In this document: in pieces, positions 24,651 through 33,105 of the stretch
How the letters are laid out: each line of letters begins with the position of its first letter
Numbering within the stretch: position 1 is the stretch's first letter
Origin: Ardenticatenales bacterium
GTDB taxonomy: Bacteria > Chloroflexota > Anaerolineae > Ardenticatenales > Ardenticatenaceae
Assembly (NCBI GenBank): GCA_020634795.1
Contig: JACKAZ010000001.1
Span: 186,001 to 250,000 of the forward strand
Direction of reading: 5' to 3'
Length of the DNA: 64,000 bases
Made by a program: the position numbers and the translations under genes
Notes under the pieces: generated by a model
Seen by the model: only the letters and a program-made list of their open reading frames with translations
Told to the model about the DNA's origin: nothing
The model's database searches: none

Positions 24651-24749
24651 TTACATAATCATGTGGTCTGGAGAGACAATGATCCCACGAATGGCCGGAG
24701 TACCCGTTTGGGCCGGGCCGAAGGGGGTGGTGAATCGTTGTTTTGTCAT
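24651..24749 (-). CDS. 32-residue peptide of unknown function
   Basis: ATG at 24749 with GGAG 9 bases upstream; stop TAA at 24651-24653. The peptide starts MTKQRFTTPFGPAQTGTPAI and ends SPDHMIM. A very good promoter lies 35 bases further upstream and an intrinsic terminator 20 bases downstream, so this is a complete small transcription unit. No codon run typical of an amino-acid leader peptide is seen. It could be a small functional peptide, a precursor peptide, or a regulatory leader for the acetyltransferase gene. Not recognised. Confidence 0.55.
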   Translation of the reverse strand: MTKQRFTTPFGPAQTGTPAIRGIIVSPDHMIM

Positions 24750-24790
24750 TGTGCGTCTCCAAAAAACATGAGGGGTGAATTGACCGATAC

Positions 24791-24819
24791 AGGATACGGG
24801 AAAACGGGGCGGATGTCAA
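24791..24819 (-). promoter_or_regulatory. Strong sigma-70-type promoter of the 32-residue peptide
   Basis: On the minus strand: -35 TTGACA (perfect, 24819-24814), 17-base spacer, -10 TATCCT (24796-24791). Predicted start of transcription near 24784, giving a ~35-base leader to the ATG at 24749. This is the best consensus promoter seen in the window. Confidence 0.7.
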
Positions 24820-24993
24820 CCCCGAATTTGGGGAGGGACTTAAAGTGATGTGCCAAGGTGGGTGAAGAAAGCTGTCAGTGTAGGGAGCTTGAGGCGCTTA
24901 GGGTCTGACGGCGCTGGGGAAAATCAATGCGCTAACATTGTTCTGGCAAAGGCCAACACGCGACACAGCGGCCCGACAGGTCGAGCGTTTCGT

Positions 24994-26502
24994 CTAGTAG
25001 GCGCTACTATCGAAGGGCGCTTTGATCAGGGTGCGGAGCAGGATTTTCAGATCGAGGGTGAGCGACCAATTTTCGATGTACCAGAGGTCGTATTTGGTGC
25101 GTTCGAAGATACTGCTATCCCCCCGCAGGCCGTGAAGCTGCGCCCAGCCGGTCATGCCGGCCCGTTCCATGTGGCGATCCATGTAGCGCGGGATTTTGCT
25201 GCGGAACTCTTCCACATACTGAGGCTGTTCGGGCCGTGGCCCGACCAAGCTCATCTCACCGATCAGCACGTTGATGAGTTGGGGCAATTCGTCAAGGCTG
25301 GTCCGTCGAATGAAGGCGCCGATGCGGGTGACACGGGGGTCGTTCTCAACGGTCCAGGTGGCATGTTTTTCGGCATCGGAGCGCATGGAACGAAACTTGA
25401 TGATGCGGAACGGGACGGCGTCCAACCCCATCCGCAGTTGGGTAAAGAAGACGGGGCCTGGACTTTCCACTTTGATTAGGATCGCAACCAGCAGCAACAG
25501 AGGCGAGATCGCGATCAGCCCCATGCCACTGAGCAGGATGTCCAAGCCACGCTTCACCGCCAGCTTCCAGCCCCGTTGCGCGATGTCACGCACCGTTAGC
25601 AGCGGCAGCCCATTCAGATCTCCGATCGTCATCTCGCCCGCCATGAATTGGAAGAGGTCGGGGAAGACTTTGATCGAGACCCGTTCGCGCTGGGCGCTGT
25701 TGATAATGGCAACGATATCCCGGTGGTCGCTTTCGGGCATGCCGATGATCACCTCGTCGACCCCCAAGCGGTCGATCAATTGGGGCATTTCGTCCACCGT
25801 GCCCACCACCAGCGCCGACAGATCGACCGTGGGCCGCTTGGGGCCAGCTTCCACCACCCCGACCACGCGATAGCCGACGTGCGGCATCCGTTTGAGCGCG
25901 TTGACGATGGTCTGCGCCGTTTCGCCGGAACCAACGACCAGCACGTTTTGCGCCGCGACCCCATTCGCCTGCAGCCGGCTCTGCACGAAGCGGTGGACGA
26001 GCCGGCCCGCCGCAACGACCAGAATCGTCAGCCCCCACGCATAAAAGACCATGAGACGCGGATAGTCGAACTCGGCGCTGTTCTTGAACAGGAACGAGGT
26101 CGCCGCCAACGTGATGACGGTGCCAACGCTGGTCGCGGCGAAGAGCCGACCCAGCTCGTCGACGAAGCTGGGTAGCCGCCGCTGATAAAGCTTGTAGAAG
26201 AAGAAGGTGGTGATCATTGCCCCGACTTGGATCAACAGCATGTTGCTGTAGGTGCTGAAATCCAAAGGCCCTTGATAATCGGTGGCGAGGCGCAGGCGGA
26301 AAGCCAAGAAGAAGGAGGCCGCCACCAACAGGGCATCCACCACGATCAGCGCCATCGGAAAGAGGAAGGCGATGCGTCGTCGACGCTGCCGAGCGCGGCG
26401 CACGGTGGCCACACTGTCGGCGGCGGGTTCCGCGATGCGCACGGGCAGCGTGACGATGCGGCCCGTTTCCGATGGGGGGGTGCGTTGGGGATCGATGGTC
26501 AT
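24994..26502 (-). CDS. Undecaprenyl-phosphate sugar phosphotransferase (WcaJ-like)
   Basis: Transfers a hexose-1-phosphate to undecaprenyl phosphate, starting exopolysaccharide or glycan repeat synthesis at the membrane. 502 residues from the ATG at 26502, 10 bases after the upstream gene. Four N-terminal membrane helices (about residues 45-160) are followed by a Rossmann-like region (NVLVVGSGETAQTIVNAL). The bacterial sugar transferase domain has KRGLDILLSGMGLIAISPLL, GPVFFTQLRMGL, IIKFRSMRSDAE, DELPQLINVL and LVGPRPEQP. Adjacent to a glycosyltransferase on the same strand. Confidence 0.92.
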   Translation of the reverse strand: MTIDPQRTPPSETGRIVTLPVRIAEPAADSVATVRRARQRRRRIAFLFPMALIVVDALLVAASFFLAFRLRLATDYQGPLDFSTYSNMLLIQVGAMITTFFFYKLYQRRLPSFVDELGRLFAATSVGTVITLAATSFLFKNSAEFDYPRLMVFYAWGLTILVVAAGRLVHRFVQSRLQANGVAAQNVLVVGSGETAQTIVNALKRMPHVGYRVVGVVEAGPKRPTVDLSALVVGTVDEMPQLIDRLGVDEVIIGMPESDHRDIVAIINSAQRERVSIKVFPDLFQFMAGEMTIGDLNGLPLLTVRDIAQRGWKLAVKRGLDILLSGMGLIAISPLLLLVAILIKVESPGPVFFTQLRMGLDAVPFRIIKFRSMRSDAEKHATWTVENDPRVTRIGAFIRRTSLDELPQLINVLIGEMSLVGPRPEQPQYVEEFRSKIPRYMDRHMERAGMTGWAQLHGLRGDSSIFERTKYDLWYIENWSLTLDLKILLRTLIKAPFDSSAY

Positions 26503-26512
26503 ACGCCAGAAC

Positions 26513-27445
26513 TCAGTGGGTCGCCGATGCCACGCCACGCGCTTCTTTGGGGCGTAGCGCGTTACGAAAGAGATTGACGCCGCACAAACCCCAGATCCCG
26601 CTTTTGATCAGCAGATTGAGGGGCAGCGGGGTGCGCTCCTGATAATGTTTGCGATGAAAGATCGACATCGCGTCGTAAAAGTTGACGATGCTGGCACGGC
26701 TCCGCTGGCGGCTCGATTCGCCCTTGTAATGGAGGACCGTCACCTCGGCGTTATACCAAACCTGCCAGCCGGCCTGCTTGATGCGGTAGGCCAAGTCCAG
26801 ATCTTCACCATACATAAAAAAGGCTTCGTCCAGTAGTCCCGCCTCGGCCAACGCTTCGCGCCGCATTAACATGAAAGCACCGACCACCGAATCGACCTCG
26901 GTCGAAAGGGTATCGGGCAGATAACTCATGTTGTAGCGACCAAAGCGGGGGTGGCGTTTGAAGAGGAAAGAGAGGCCCGTCAGGCGATAGAAGCTGACTT
27001 CGGGCGTGGGGAAGCTACGGCGGCAGGCACGGTCCAGCGAGCCGTCGGGCCGCACCAGCTTGGGGCCTGCCGCCCCGCAATCGGGGTGGGCCACCATGAA
27101 GTCGATCATCTGTGCCAAAGCGTCAGGTGGCAGCAGGATGTCGGGGTTGAGCAGCAGCAGGTAGGGTGGCGCCTCCGATGCGGGGGCGACGCCCGCTTGC
27201 CCCATGCCGAAATAGCGCAAGCCCAGATTGTTGGCGTGGGCATAGCCCTGATTCGTGGCTTGGACGATGAGATGAACCTCGGGGAACTCCGAGGCCACCA
27301 TCTCGGCGCTGCCATCGCCGCTGGCGTTGTCCACCACGCAGACCGACAGATCGACAGCGCCACGACTGTCATGGATCGAGCGCAGACAGTCGCGGAGTAA
27401 GGCCTTCGTTTTATAATTGACAATGACGATCCCTAGATCGGCCAT
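26513..27445 (-). CDS. Family 2 glycosyltransferase (rhamnosyltransferase-like)
   Basis: 310 residues. Starts LGIVIVNYKTKALLRDCLRSI and continues VCVVDNASGDGSAEM, NQGYAHANNLGLRY and LLLLNPDILLPPDAL, the GT-A nucleotide-binding and metal-binding segments. VVGAFMLMRREAL and FFMYGEDLDLAYRI fit the N-acetylglucosaminyl-diphospho-decaprenol rhamnosyltransferase subgroup. With the sugar phosphotransferase 10 bases downstream it forms a two-gene surface-glycan unit. Confidence 0.9.
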   Translation of the reverse strand: MADLGIVIVNYKTKALLRDCLRSIHDSRGAVDLSVCVVDNASGDGSAEMVASEFPEVHLIVQATNQGYAHANNLGLRYFGMGQAGVAPASEAPPYLLLLNPDILLPPDALAQMIDFMVAHPDCGAAGPKLVRPDGSLDRACRRSFPTPEVSFYRLTGLSFLFKRHPRFGRYNMSYLPDTLSTEVDSVVGAFMLMRREALAEAGLLDEAFFMYGEDLDLAYRIKQAGWQVWYNAEVTVLHYKGESSRQRSRASIVNFYDAMSIFHRKHYQERTPLPLNLLIKSGIWGLCGVNLFRNALRPKEARGVASATH

Positions 27446-27715
27446 CGAGTTCTCTCAGCTATTTTGGACAAGTACCCCACATTCTAACATTAGGAGAAGT
27501 TATTTCAAAAGGCAACGCAGACCGGCAGACCGGCAACGCAGCCCGCAGAATGAAACCGGCAAAAGGCAGCGCATTTCCTGCACGCCCGACTTGCGCCCAC
27601 TTCCATGCCCGCCACACCCCCCGCGCCCCATTTCCCATCTTGCTGCTTTTCGCTACACTCGACATCTGCCGAGCCGAAGGGACGGTTCGTGTACACCCCT
27701 CAGAAAGAAGCGCCG

Positions 27716-29281
27716 ATGTCTGCAACGATTGATGTTCCGCCGCCAACGCTCCTCGTCATCTTTGGCGCGGGTGGAGACTTGACGTGGCGCAAGCTGGTGC
27801 CCGCACTCTACAACCTCTATCTGGACGGATGGATGCCGGAACGGTTCGCCGTGCTGGGATTGGATCGGCGCGAATGGGAAGCGCCATCCTTCCAAGCGCA
27901 TCTGCAGGAAGGGGTCGCGGCCAATTCACGGCGTGGCACGCCGGACGAGGCGACGTGGGGCGAATTCGTGGCGCATGTCGACTACCAAGTGCAGGATTTT
28001 GCGGAGGATGCGACCTACGACGCGATCCGTGCCGCCTTCGATCAGCAGCGTGCCGATTGGGGCGACGAGGCGAGCTGTACGTTCTATTTGGCGACGCCGC
28101 CCTTCTTGGTCGAGATGATCGTCAAGAAACTGAGCGAGCACAAGCTCAATCGGCCGAAGGACGCCACGCGTATCGTGGTCGAAAAGCCGTTCGGTACCGA
28201 TCTGAAATCGGCCCAAGCACTCAACCGTATGCTGCTGCGCCACTTCGACGAGACGCAGATTTATCGGATCGACCATTACTTGGGCAAAGAAAATGTCCAA
28301 AACTTGTTGGCGCTCCGCTTTGCCAACATTCTGTTCGAGCCGCTCTGGCACCGCCACTACATCGACCATGTGCAGATCAGCGTGACCGAAACGGTCGGGG
28401 TCGGCCATCGTGGCGGCTACTACGATGGCTCCGGTGCCTTGCGCGACATGCTCCAGAACCATCTGTTGCAATTGCTCTGTCTGGTGGCGATGGAGCCGAT
28501 GGTCTCCTTTGAGGCGGACGAAATTCGGGACAAGAAGGTGGATGTCTTGCAAGCGGTGCGCGCCATCCCGCCTGATGGAGTGGCGGCGGCGGCGGTACGC
28601 GGCCAATATGGGGCGGGCGAGATCGCCGGTCAGCCGGTGATGGGCTACCGCGAAGAGCCAGAGATTCCGCCCGATTCTATTACGCCGACCTTCGTCGCCC
28701 TGAAGCTCTATGTCGACAACTGGCGCTGGCAAGGCGTGCCGTTCTATCTGCGGACGGGGAAGCGGCTGAAAGCCCGCGACTCGGAGATCGTGATCACCTT
28801 TCGCGATGTCCCGCACCGCGCTTTCCCGCGCCACACCGACCCGTCGTGGCAGCCCAACCGTTTGGTGATTCATGTGCAGCCGACGGAAGGGGTGGACATC
28901 TGTTTTCAGGCCAAGCGACCCGGTCCCCGCATGATCTTGGCACCCGCTGACCTCAACTTCCGTTACGCGGTCGATTTCCCCGAATCGCCACTGCCCGAAG
29001 CCTACGAGACGCTGCTGCTTGACGCAATGTCCGGCGACCAGACGCTCTTCATGCGGGTCGATCAGGTCGAGTTGGCGTGGGCCATCGTGCAGCCGGTTCT
29101 GGATGCGTGGGCCGCTGCCCCGCCCGCCGAACCGTTTCCCAACTATGCGGCGGGCAGTTGGGGGCCAATCGCCGCCGATCGGCTGCTGGCGCAAGACGGC
29201 AATTCGTGGGACGCGCCGACCGATGGCCACGAGCACCGAGATCAGCACGCGGCGGCAGTTGAGGAGAACGCGCACGATTGA
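27716..29281 (+). CDS. zwf: Glucose-6-phosphate 1-dehydrogenase
   Basis: Oxidises glucose-6-phosphate to 6-phosphogluconolactone with NADP+. 521 residues from the ATG at 27716; the ORF is open 37 codons further up, but that part looks non-coding. The coenzyme loop is IFGAGGDLTWRKL, with Ala-Gly where the family usually has Ala-Ser. The catalytic signature RIDHYLGKENVQNLL is intact, as is the later KVDVLQAVR region. The last ~30 residues, rich in Asp, His and Ala, exceed the usual C-terminus. The stop is 38 bases before a MaoC-type gene. Confidence 0.96.
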   Translation: MSATIDVPPPTLLVIFGAGGDLTWRKLVPALYNLYLDGWMPERFAVLGLDRREWEAPSFQAHLQEGVAANSRRGTPDEATWGEFVAHVDYQVQDFAEDATYDAIRAAFDQQRADWGDEASCTFYLATPPFLVEMIVKKLSEHKLNRPKDATRIVVEKPFGTDLKSAQALNRMLLRHFDETQIYRIDHYLGKENVQNLLALRFANILFEPLWHRHYIDHVQISVTETVGVGHRGGYYDGSGALRDMLQNHLLQLLCLVAMEPMVSFEADEIRDKKVDVLQAVRAIPPDGVAAAAVRGQYGAGEIAGQPVMGYREEPEIPPDSITPTFVALKLYVDNWRWQGVPFYLRTGKRLKARDSEIVITFRDVPHRAFPRHTDPSWQPNRLVIHVQPTEGVDICFQAKRPGPRMILAPADLNFRYAVDFPESPLPEAYETLLLDAMSGDQTLFMRVDQVELAWAIVQPVLDAWAAAPPAEPFPNYAAGSWGPIAADRLLAQDGNSWDAPTDGHEHRDQHAAAVEENAHD

Positions 29282-29319
29282 GCAACCGGCGCTGCGATAG
29301 GTACGCACAAGGAGAAATC

Positions 29320-29778
29320 ATGCAGGGAACTGTTGCGGGCTATTTCGATGACTTTGAAGCAGGGATGCAGTTCACATCGTTGGGGCGCACCGTCACCGAA
29401 GCCGACATCGTCAACTTCGCGGGCCTTTCGGGGGACTTCAACGCGATCCACACCGATGCGGAAGTGGCGGCGGCGGGCGATTTCGGGCAGCGGATCGCCC
29501 ACGGGATGCTGGTGCTCAGCATCGCCACGGGGCTGGCGACGCAATTGGGCGTGGTGGGGGACAAGGTGCGTGCCTTCCTCGGCTTGGAGTGGAAGTTCCG
29601 CAATCCGGTCTTCATCGGGGATACGATCCGCGTCGAGTTGACCGTCGCCAACCTGCGAGAGGCGCGGCGCATGGGCGGCGGTTTGCTGACCTTCGATGTA
29701 AAAGTGCTCAACCAAAAGGATGAGACCACCCAAAAAGGGAGCTGGACCCTGTTGTTGCAAAAACGGCCCTCGGGCTGA
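29320..29778 (+). CDS. MaoC-family (R)-specific enoyl-CoA hydratase-like protein
   Basis: 152 residues from the ATG at 29320, which has AAGGAG. Hot-dog fold: FAGLSGDFNAIHTDAEVA contains the catalytic Asp and His of the hydratase-2 motif, and IAHGMLVLSIATGL follows. It hydrates trans-2-enoyl-CoA or a related acyl-CoA; the exact substrate is unknown. Same direction as zwf, but no functional link to it is apparent. Confidence 0.85.
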   Translation: MQGTVAGYFDDFEAGMQFTSLGRTVTEADIVNFAGLSGDFNAIHTDAEVAAAGDFGQRIAHGMLVLSIATGLATQLGVVGDKVRAFLGLEWKFRNPVFIGDTIRVELTVANLREARRMGGGLLTFDVKVLNQKDETTQKGSWTLLLQKRPSG

Positions 29779-29885
29779 GCGCCGCGCCTCATCAGAACTG
29801 TGCTATACTGTTAGCCAATGTAGAGAGGACAAGTCGATACCGACGGTAACGCGGTTCGGCGAGAACGCTGGAGGAGAAGGACGGC

Positions 29886-30635
29886 ATGGCCGGTCATAGC
29901 AAATGGGCAAACATCAAGCACCGCAAAGCGGCGAGTGACGCCAAAAAAGGGAAAATCTACACCAAGCTGGCAAAGGAGATCGAATCGGCCGCGCGACAGG
30001 GCGGCAGCGACTTGGACTACAACTTCGCGCTGCGGCTGGCGGTCGACAAGGCTAAAGCGGCCAACATGCCGAACGACAACATCGAACGGGCCGTCAAGCG
30101 CGGCACCGGCGAGCTGCAGGGGGCGGCGCTGGAAGAGCTGTACTACGAGGGCTACGGCCCCAACGGCACGGCGCTGATGCTGAAATGTCTGACCGACAAC
30201 CGCAATCGCACCGTCGGCGACATTCGCTCGACCTTGAAGAAGGCGGGCGGCAGCTTGGCCGAGAGCGGTGCCGTGGCTTGGCAGTTCGACAACAAAGGGC
30301 TGATCACCGTGCCCCACAAGGGGGGCGATCCGGACGAACTGATGATGATGGCGATCGAGGCAGGGGCGGAGGACTTGGCCATTGAGGACGAACTGGTCGA
30401 ATTCACCACCGCACGCGAGAGCCTGCAATCGGTGACCGAAGCGCTGAACGGGTTGGGGCTGAAGGCGGAAAGTGCCGATCTGGTCATGGTGCCGCAGCAT
30501 TACGTCACGCTCTCGGTCGAAGATCAAGTCAAAGTGATGAAGATGATCGGCCAACTGGAAGAGCTGGAGGATGTGCAAGAGATCTTCAGTAATGTCGACT
30601 TCTCGGACGAGGCCGTGGCGCTGGTGGAGGCATGA
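29886..30635 (+). CDS. YebC/PmpR family protein
   Basis: 249 residues, opening MAGHSKWANIKHRKAASDAKKGK, the family's invariant start, with a GGAGGAGAAGG ribosome binding site. Also ALEELYYEGYGPNGTALM and NRTVGDIRSTLKKAGGSLAESGAVAW. Long described as transcriptional regulators; recent work on the family also points to a role in translation of proline-rich stretches. A TATACT -10-like box lies in the spacer near 29805. It overlaps ruvC by 4 bases, the classic yebC-ruvC arrangement. Confidence 0.95.
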   Translation: MAGHSKWANIKHRKAASDAKKGKIYTKLAKEIESAARQGGSDLDYNFALRLAVDKAKAANMPNDNIERAVKRGTGELQGAALEELYYEGYGPNGTALMLKCLTDNRNRTVGDIRSTLKKAGGSLAESGAVAWQFDNKGLITVPHKGGDPDELMMMAIEAGAEDLAIEDELVEFTTARESLQSVTEALNGLGLKAESADLVMVPQHYVTLSVEDQVKVMKMIGQLEELEDVQEIFSNVDFSDEAVALVEA

Positions 30636-31120
30636 GTGAACGGCTGCTCGGCATCGACCCCGGCACCGCGATTGTGGGCTGGGGCGTCGTCGAGGGCGCG
30701 GACCAAGCCTTGCACTTGGTCGATTATGGAACGATCCGCACCCCCGCCAACACGCCGCTCGTCGAACGTGTGACGCAGATCTACGATGAACTGAATGCGT
30801 TGCTCGATCAGTTTCAGCCGACCGGTGTGGGGATCGAGCAGCTTTTTTTTGCGCGGAACGTCAGTACGGCGCTTCCCGTGGCCCACGCACGGGGGGTGAT
30901 GCTGCTGGCCGCAGCGAAACGGGGGCTGCCACTGCGCGAATTTACGCCGATGCAGATCAAGCAGGCGATCACCGGCTACGGCGGGGCCGACAAGACGCAG
31001 ATGCAGCAGATGGTGCGCCTGTTGCTCGGGCTCGACAGCATCCCGCGCCCCGACGATGCTGCGGATGCCATCGCGGTCGCGCTCTGCTACCATCAAACCC
31101 TCAGCTTCCCACTCGCGTAG
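30632..31120 (+). CDS. ruvC: Holliday junction resolvase RuvC
   Basis: 162 residues. Acidic catalytic residues are visible in LLGIDPGTAIVGWG, VGIEQLFFARN and PRPDDAADAIAVALCY. GGADKTQMQQMV is the conserved basic/turn region. Resolves four-way junctions with RuvAB during recombination. Coupled to yebC by ATGA; ruvA and ruvB are not in the window. Confidence 0.96.
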   Translation: MSERLLGIDPGTAIVGWGVVEGADQALHLVDYGTIRTPANTPLVERVTQIYDELNALLDQFQPTGVGIEQLFFARNVSTALPVAHARGVMLLAAAKRGLPLREFTPMQIKQAITGYGGADKTQMQQMVRLLLGLDSIPRPDDAADAIAVALCYHQTLSFPLA

Positions 31121-31300
31121 TAACGCAGAACGGAAAAGAGAAGGGTTTGTTGTTGTGGAGGGGACCGAAGGGGGTTTTGCTTGCTGCGATGGCGTGGGTG
31201 AACGCAAAACGCAGGACGGAATGGCAACGCGGGCAATGAGTCGCCGCGCAACTCCCGCACTCCTACAGCCCAACACACCAGCACGCCCACTTGTCTACCC

Positions 31301-31936
31301 ATGTTCCAATATTTCCGAGAACCGATCAGCGGCCTGACCCACCTTGCGGGGGCCATCTTTGGCTTCGTAGGGCTGCTGTGGCTCGTCTATCTGACCCGTG
31401 ATGACCCCGCAAAGATGACATCGATGATCGTCTATGGGATGAGCATCGTGTTGCTCTATTCGGCCAGCGCGGCGCTGCACCTGGTCAAGGGATCAGCGCG
31501 GCTGATCCTCTGGCTCAATCGCTTCGACCATGCGGCGATCTACCTTTTGATCGCCGGGACCTACACCCCGATCTGTGTCAATCTGCTGACGGGCAATTGG
31601 CGCTTGGGGATGTTGGGGACGATCTGGGCGCTGGCGGTTTTGGGCGTGATCTACAAACTCATCTTCTTCAAAAGGCCCAACCACCTCTCCACGCTGCTTT
31701 ACTTGGGCATGGGATGGATGGCGATCATCGCCTTCCCAGAGCTTTTGCCGCGTATGCCAGCGGGAGCCCTTTGGTTGACCGTAGCTGGCGGCGCCCTCTA
31801 CAGTGGCGGAGCGCTGATCTACGCGGTCAAACGGCCCAACTTTCATCCCGAGTTCGGCTCGCACGAGATCTGGCATCTCTTCTGCTTGGCCGGTAGCGCC
31901 CTGCATTATGCAGCAATCGCCTTCTACGTTGCCTAG
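31301..31936 (+). CDS. Hemolysin III / PAQR family membrane protein
   Basis: 211 residues with seven hydrophobic segments. REPISGLTHLAGAIFG at the start, SASAALHL, FDHAAIYLLIAGTYTP and the C-terminal SHEIWHLFCLAGSALHY give the family's His/Asp metal-site pattern. Members are PAQR-like putative hydrolases; the hemolysin name is historical. The 180-base spacer upstream consists of AACGCAGAACGG-type wording. Confidence 0.88.
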   Translation: MFQYFREPISGLTHLAGAIFGFVGLLWLVYLTRDDPAKMTSMIVYGMSIVLLYSASAALHLVKGSARLILWLNRFDHAAIYLLIAGTYTPICVNLLTGNWRLGMLGTIWALAVLGVIYKLIFFKRPNHLSTLLYLGMGWMAIIAFPELLPRMPAGALWLTVAGGALYSGGALIYAVKRPNFHPEFGSHEIWHLFCLAGSALHYAAIAFYVA

Positions 31937-31943
31937 TCCCGCG

Positions 31944-31973
31944 TTACTCGATCCCTGAAAAGCGGCGTATAAT
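31944..31973 (+). promoter_or_regulatory. Candidate promoter of the YihY/BrkB gene
   Basis: -35-like TTACTC (31944-31949), 18-base spacer, perfect -10 TATAAT (31968-31973). It would start transcription near 31980, about 55 bases before the ATG at 32035. Confidence 0.5.
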
Positions 31974-32034
31974 TGCGCTCATTCGCTCAATTTCCCCTCG
32001 GAATGTGCGCTCGACGCACTAGAACGGAACTGAA

Positions 32035-33048
32035 ATGCGCTGGCGCAGGATATTCGATCTGTTCAAAGATACCGCGATGGAATGGCAGAAAGACAAGGCG
32101 ACGCGCCTCGCTGCCGCGCTCTCTTACTACACGGTCTTCTCCCTTGCCCCCCTGGTTGTCATTATTCTCGCGATCATCAAGCTGGTGCTCGAAGGCAATG
32201 CCGCCGAGACGATCTTTTTGGAGCAGATCAAAGGGCTGGTAGGGAGTCAAGGGGCCGAATTCTTCCAGCAGATCATCAATCGAGAGGATGATACCAGCTC
32301 AAATCTGTTGGCCTCGTTGATTGGGGTGGTCACCCTTTTGTTCGGCGCCACGGGTGTTTTTGGGCAGCTCAAGGAATCGTTGAACACTGTGTGGGGGGTG
32401 GCCCCCGATCCGGGCCGTGGCATCGTCAACTTCGTGAAGACCCGCTTCCTTTCCTTCACCATGATTCTGGGTGTCGGCTTCCTGCTCCTCGTATCGCTCC
32501 TCCTCAGCAGCGGGCTGACAGCGGTCAGCAATTTCGCGGGGGGACTGCTGGGCGATCGTGCCCTGGTGGCCCAGATCGTCACGACCCTGTTCTCCTTTGG
32601 CGTGATCACGCTCCTCTTCGCCATGATCTTCAAGATTTTGCCCGATGCCGAGATCGAGTATCGGGATGTGTGGGTGGGTGCGGCCTTCACCGCCTTCCTG
32701 TTCACCATTGGCAAATACCTGATTGGTCTCTACCTCGGTAACGCAGGGGTGACCTCCAGCTATGGGGCGGCAGGCTCACTGATCGTCATTCTGCTATGGG
32801 TCTATTATTCGGCTCAAATCCTGCTCTTCGGGGCTGAATTCACCCAAGTCTACGCGCAGCGTTTCGGCTCCCGGATCGAAGCTTCCGAAGGCGCCCATCT
32901 GGTCGATAAGACGCTGGCGCAATCGGAGGGCGACCCGCTGGACGACGAGGATGTGGCGAGCGGAAAGCAGGAGGCGGACGCGGAGGGCGGTGCGAAGCCT
33001 ACCTCCGGTCCGGTGATCATCACCCATCAGAAACGCGACCGCAGCTAA
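32035..33048 (+). CDS. YihY/BrkB family inner-membrane protein
   Basis: 337 residues with about six membrane helices. The family pattern is clear: KDKATRLAAALSYYTVFSLAPLVVIIL at the start, FGATGVFGQLKESLNTVWGV, and IEYRDVWVGAAFTAFLFTIGKYLIGLYLG plus SSYGAAGSLIVILLWVYYSAQILLFGAEFTQVYA near the end. An acidic, Glu/Asp-rich cytoplasmic tail of about 55 residues follows. Once called ribonuclease BN in error; true function unknown. Confidence 0.9.
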   Translation: MRWRRIFDLFKDTAMEWQKDKATRLAAALSYYTVFSLAPLVVIILAIIKLVLEGNAAETIFLEQIKGLVGSQGAEFFQQIINREDDTSSNLLASLIGVVTLLFGATGVFGQLKESLNTVWGVAPDPGRGIVNFVKTRFLSFTMILGVGFLLLVSLLLSSGLTAVSNFAGGLLGDRALVAQIVTTLFSFGVITLLFAMIFKILPDAEIEYRDVWVGAAFTAFLFTIGKYLIGLYLGNAGVTSSYGAAGSLIVILLWVYYSAQILLFGAEFTQVYAQRFGSRIEASEGAHLVDKTLAQSEGDPLDDEDVASGKQEADAEGGAKPTSGPVIITHQKRDRS

Positions 33049-33105
33049 CCGCTAATTCACTCATCGCTTGCTCACGCACCCCTCCTCCCTAGAACGGATC
33101 GTCGC

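Noticed and set aside
24651..24749. Classical amino-acid attenuator for the acetyltransferase
   Set aside because: The peptide has no repeated codon for one amino acid near the terminator, so it is reported as a small gene of unknown role.
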